From Glacieibacterium sp038210595 (GTDB lineage Bacteria; Pseudomonadota; Alphaproteobacteria; Sphingomonadales; Sphingomonadaceae): a DNA stretch of 64,000 nt. Made by a program: the position numbers and the translations under genes. The stretch lies in the NCBI GenBank assembly GCA_038210595.1, contig JBBQWN010000002.1:1-64000 (forward strand), in the 5' to 3' direction. Of the stretch, positions 62,289 through 64,000 are shown in pieces (positions within the stretch are counted from its first letter, which is position 1; every line of letters starts with the position of its first letter). The notes beneath the pieces were generated by a model. That model had not been told where the DNA came from. It searched no databases and saw nothing but the letters and a program-made list of their open reading frames with translations.

Positions 62289-64000
62289 ATGGCCATGAAC
62301 CTTGGCGCGAAGGCGGCGCTGATCGCAACTTTGCTGGCGGGCACAGCGACGGGAGCGCAGGCGGCATCGACCAATGCCACGGCGAACCTGATCCGGCTGT
62401 TGATCGAGCAGAAGGTGATCACCGCGCAGGCGGGCCAGGCGCTGCTGGCGCAGGCCGAGGCCGAGGCGGCCGAAGCGCGCGCCGCACAGGCCCCGGTGGC
62501 AACCGCCGACGCCGGCCTGCCGCCCGCGGCCGAGGGCACTATCCGCGTCCCCTATATCCCCGAGTCGCTGCGGGCGAAGATCAAGGAGGACATCAAGCAG
62601 GAGGTGCTGGCACAGGCCGATTTCGAAGGCTGGGCGCGCCCGAACCAGATCCCGGAATGGATCAAGGGCATCAAGCTGTCGGGCGATATCCGCTTCCGCA
62701 GCCAGTCGGATTTCTATGACAACAACAACTCGCTGGGCCTGATCGACTTCCAGGCGTTCAACGACAGTTCGCCGATCGACATCAATGGCAACACCAACCC
62801 GACCGGCTTCCCGATCCTGAACGCCCGGACCGACCGCACCAACCGGTTCCGCATCCGCGCCCGGATCGGCCTCGATGCCAATATCTCGCCGCAGGTGTTC
62901 GCCTCGTTCCGGTTGGCGAGCGGCGACGACAACAGCCCGATCTCGACCAACCAGACGCTGGGCGGCGGCCTCGCCAAGAAGGACATCTGGCTGGACCGCG
63001 CCTATCTGCGCCTGACCCCGGTGCCGTACGCGAGCGCCACGTTCGGGCGCTTCCCGAACCCGTTCGTGTCGACGCAGCTGCTGTTCGACGACGATCTCAA
63101 CTTCGACGGCATCGTCGGAACCGCCGACGCGCGCAACTTCCTGCCCGCCAACACGACGCTGGCGGTGACCGGCGGTGCCTTCCCGCTCGGCTTCACCAAC
63201 GCGAACTTCCCGAACAATGCCGACGACAAGCGTGGCGACACCAACCGCTGGCTGTTCTCGGGCCAGCTGAAGGGCAGCATCCGCATCGCCGATACGGTCG
63301 ATCTGAGTGCGGCGGCCGCCTATCACAGCTTCGACAAGGTGCAGGGCCGCCTGTCCGAGCCGTGCGCTCTGTTCAACGGCAACCGCCAGTGCTCGACCGA
63401 TCAGCTGCGGCCGACCTTCCTGCGCAAGGGCAACACGCTGTTCCTGTCGCGCAACATCCTGCCCGACCCGGCCAACCCGCTCAACTTCGCGCAGCCGCAG
63501 CTGCTGGGCCTCAGCTTCGACTACGACATTCTGGACATCAATGTCGCCGCGCACACGCAGGTGACCGACACGATCGGCGTCGAGCTTGGCGGCAACTATG
63601 TCCAGAACCTCGGCTTCGACCGCAACGACCTGTGCCGCAACAACCCGAGGGGCCTGCCGATCAACAACATCGGCGTCGGCACCGGTGGCAATACCAACCC
63701 GTGCAGCGCCGGGGCCGGGCAGACCGTCGCCAGCTTCGACGGCGGCAACAAGGGCTATATGGTCTACGGCGTGGTCGGCACCAAGAAGCCGTCCAAGTTC
63801 GGTGAGTGGAACGTCGAGCTGAGCTACCGCTACCTCGAATCCGACGCGGTGCTCGACAGCCTTACCGACAGCGACTTCCATCTCGGCGGCACCAACACCA
63901 AGGGCTATACCGTCGGCGCGACGCTGGGGCTGTTCAAGAACGTCAGTCTGACCGGCCGCTGGCTGAGCGCCAATGCCATATCTGGCCCGCCGCTGGCGAT
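62289..64000 (+). CDS. putative porin, Porin_5 family (3' end outside window)
   Basis: At least 570 residues seen. Signal peptide about 1-25 (ending TGAQA), a coiled Ala/Gln/Glu-rich segment (about 30-75), then VPYIPESLRAKIKEDIKQEV and GWARPNQIPEWIKGIKLSGD before beta-strand-rich barrel sequence. This is the Porin_5 layout. ATG at 62289 has AGAAGG 8 bases upstream; an ATG at 62253 overlaps the tonB stop and is possible. No stop codon before 64000. In this operon it may give a passage for substrates or be the Ton-linked partner. Confidence 0.88.
   Translation, partial: MAMNLGAKAALIATLLAGTATGAQAASTNATANLIRLLIEQKVITAQAGQALLAQAEAEAAEARAAQAPVATADAGLPPAAEGTIRVPYIPESLRAKIKEDIKQEVLAQADFEGWARPNQIPEWIKGIKLSGDIRFRSQSDFYDNNNSLGLIDFQAFNDSSPIDINGNTNPTGFPILNARTDRTNRFRIRARIGLDANISPQVFASFRLASGDDNSPISTNQTLGGGLAKKDIWLDRAYLRLTPVPYASATFGRFPNPFVSTQLLFDDDLNFDGIVGTADARNFLPANTTLAVTGGAFPLGFTNANFPNNADDKRGDTNRWLFSGQLKGSIRIADTVDLSAAAAYHSFDKVQGRLSEPCALFNGNRQCSTDQLRPTFLRKGNTLFLSRNILPDPANPLNFAQPQLLGLSFDYDILDINVAAHTQVTDTIGVELGGNYVQNLGFDRNDLCRNNPRGLPINNIGVGTGGNTNPCSAGAGQTVASFDGGNKGYMVYGVVGTKKPSKFGEWNVELSYRYLESDAVLDSLTDSDFHLGGTNTKGYTVGATLGLFKNVSLTGRWLSANAISGPPLA

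Overview
The window is a chromosomal segment of a high-GC alphaproteobacterium, almost certainly a sphingomonad (Sphingomonas or a close relative). The evidence is the gene neighbourhoods: ppiD-trpE-trpG-trpD followed by trpC-moaC-moeA-lexA-comEC and gltX-gltA; pckA next to a ChvI/ChvG two-component system and hprK/rapZ-EIIA-HPr; a cobA-DUF2849-cysI-DUF934-cysH sulfur operon; and a PEPxxWA-type sorting protein. Genes are tightly packed, ATGA-type overlaps are common, and GTG or TTG starts are frequent. I see no insertion sequence, prophage or CRISPR array. Nearly all long ORFs on the opposite strand of real genes are artefacts of the high GC content.

Region by region. 1-4000: 3' truncated cold-shock gene, pyrB with a catalytically dead dihydroorotase partner, and a Sel1/SPOR protein. 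4000-8700: a fused indolepyruvate ferredoxin oxidoreductase, a small membrane protein, and a PEP-CTERM protein preceded by an excellent sigma-54 promoter. 8700-12300: hisB-H-A-F-E plus a HIT protein, all on the minus strand, with a foldback repeat element between hisA and hisF. 12300-18250: Na+/H+ antiporter, tRNA-Arg(CCG), a lipoprotein, nth, two uncharacterised proteins, an MHS transporter and secG. 18250-36000: tpiA, ppiD, the trp genes interrupted by a fur/katG/GST/TetR block, molybdopterin genes, lexA with its SOS box, comEC and gltX. 36000-43900: gltA, a frameshifted gluconokinase, the sulfate-assimilation operon, pckA and a DUF4142 protein. 44000-48350: chvI-chvG-hprK/rapZ-EIIA-HPr, in which HprK and RapZ are one polypeptide. 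48350-52760: a type I secretion system (TolC, ABC, HlyD) without a visible substrate. 52900-57450: prepilin peptidase, Wzx-type flippase, two glycosyltransferases and a sulfotransferase. 57690-64000: an operon that runs off the window, encoding a two-partner-secretion transporter (ShlB/FhaC type), a DUF2341-LamG-ExbB fusion, ExbD, TonB and a Porin_5 family porin.

The last operon is the best candidate for an undescribed system. It joins an outer-membrane POTRA/barrel transporter to a dedicated TonB energy module whose ExbB-like subunit carries a lectin-like periplasmic sensor. Other points of note are the HprK-RapZ fusion, the sigma-54/dyad control region of the PEP-CTERM gene, several perfect operator palindromes (fur/katG, TetR, LexA box), and a family of foldback intergenic repeats. 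All functional statements are from reading the sequence; no database search was run.
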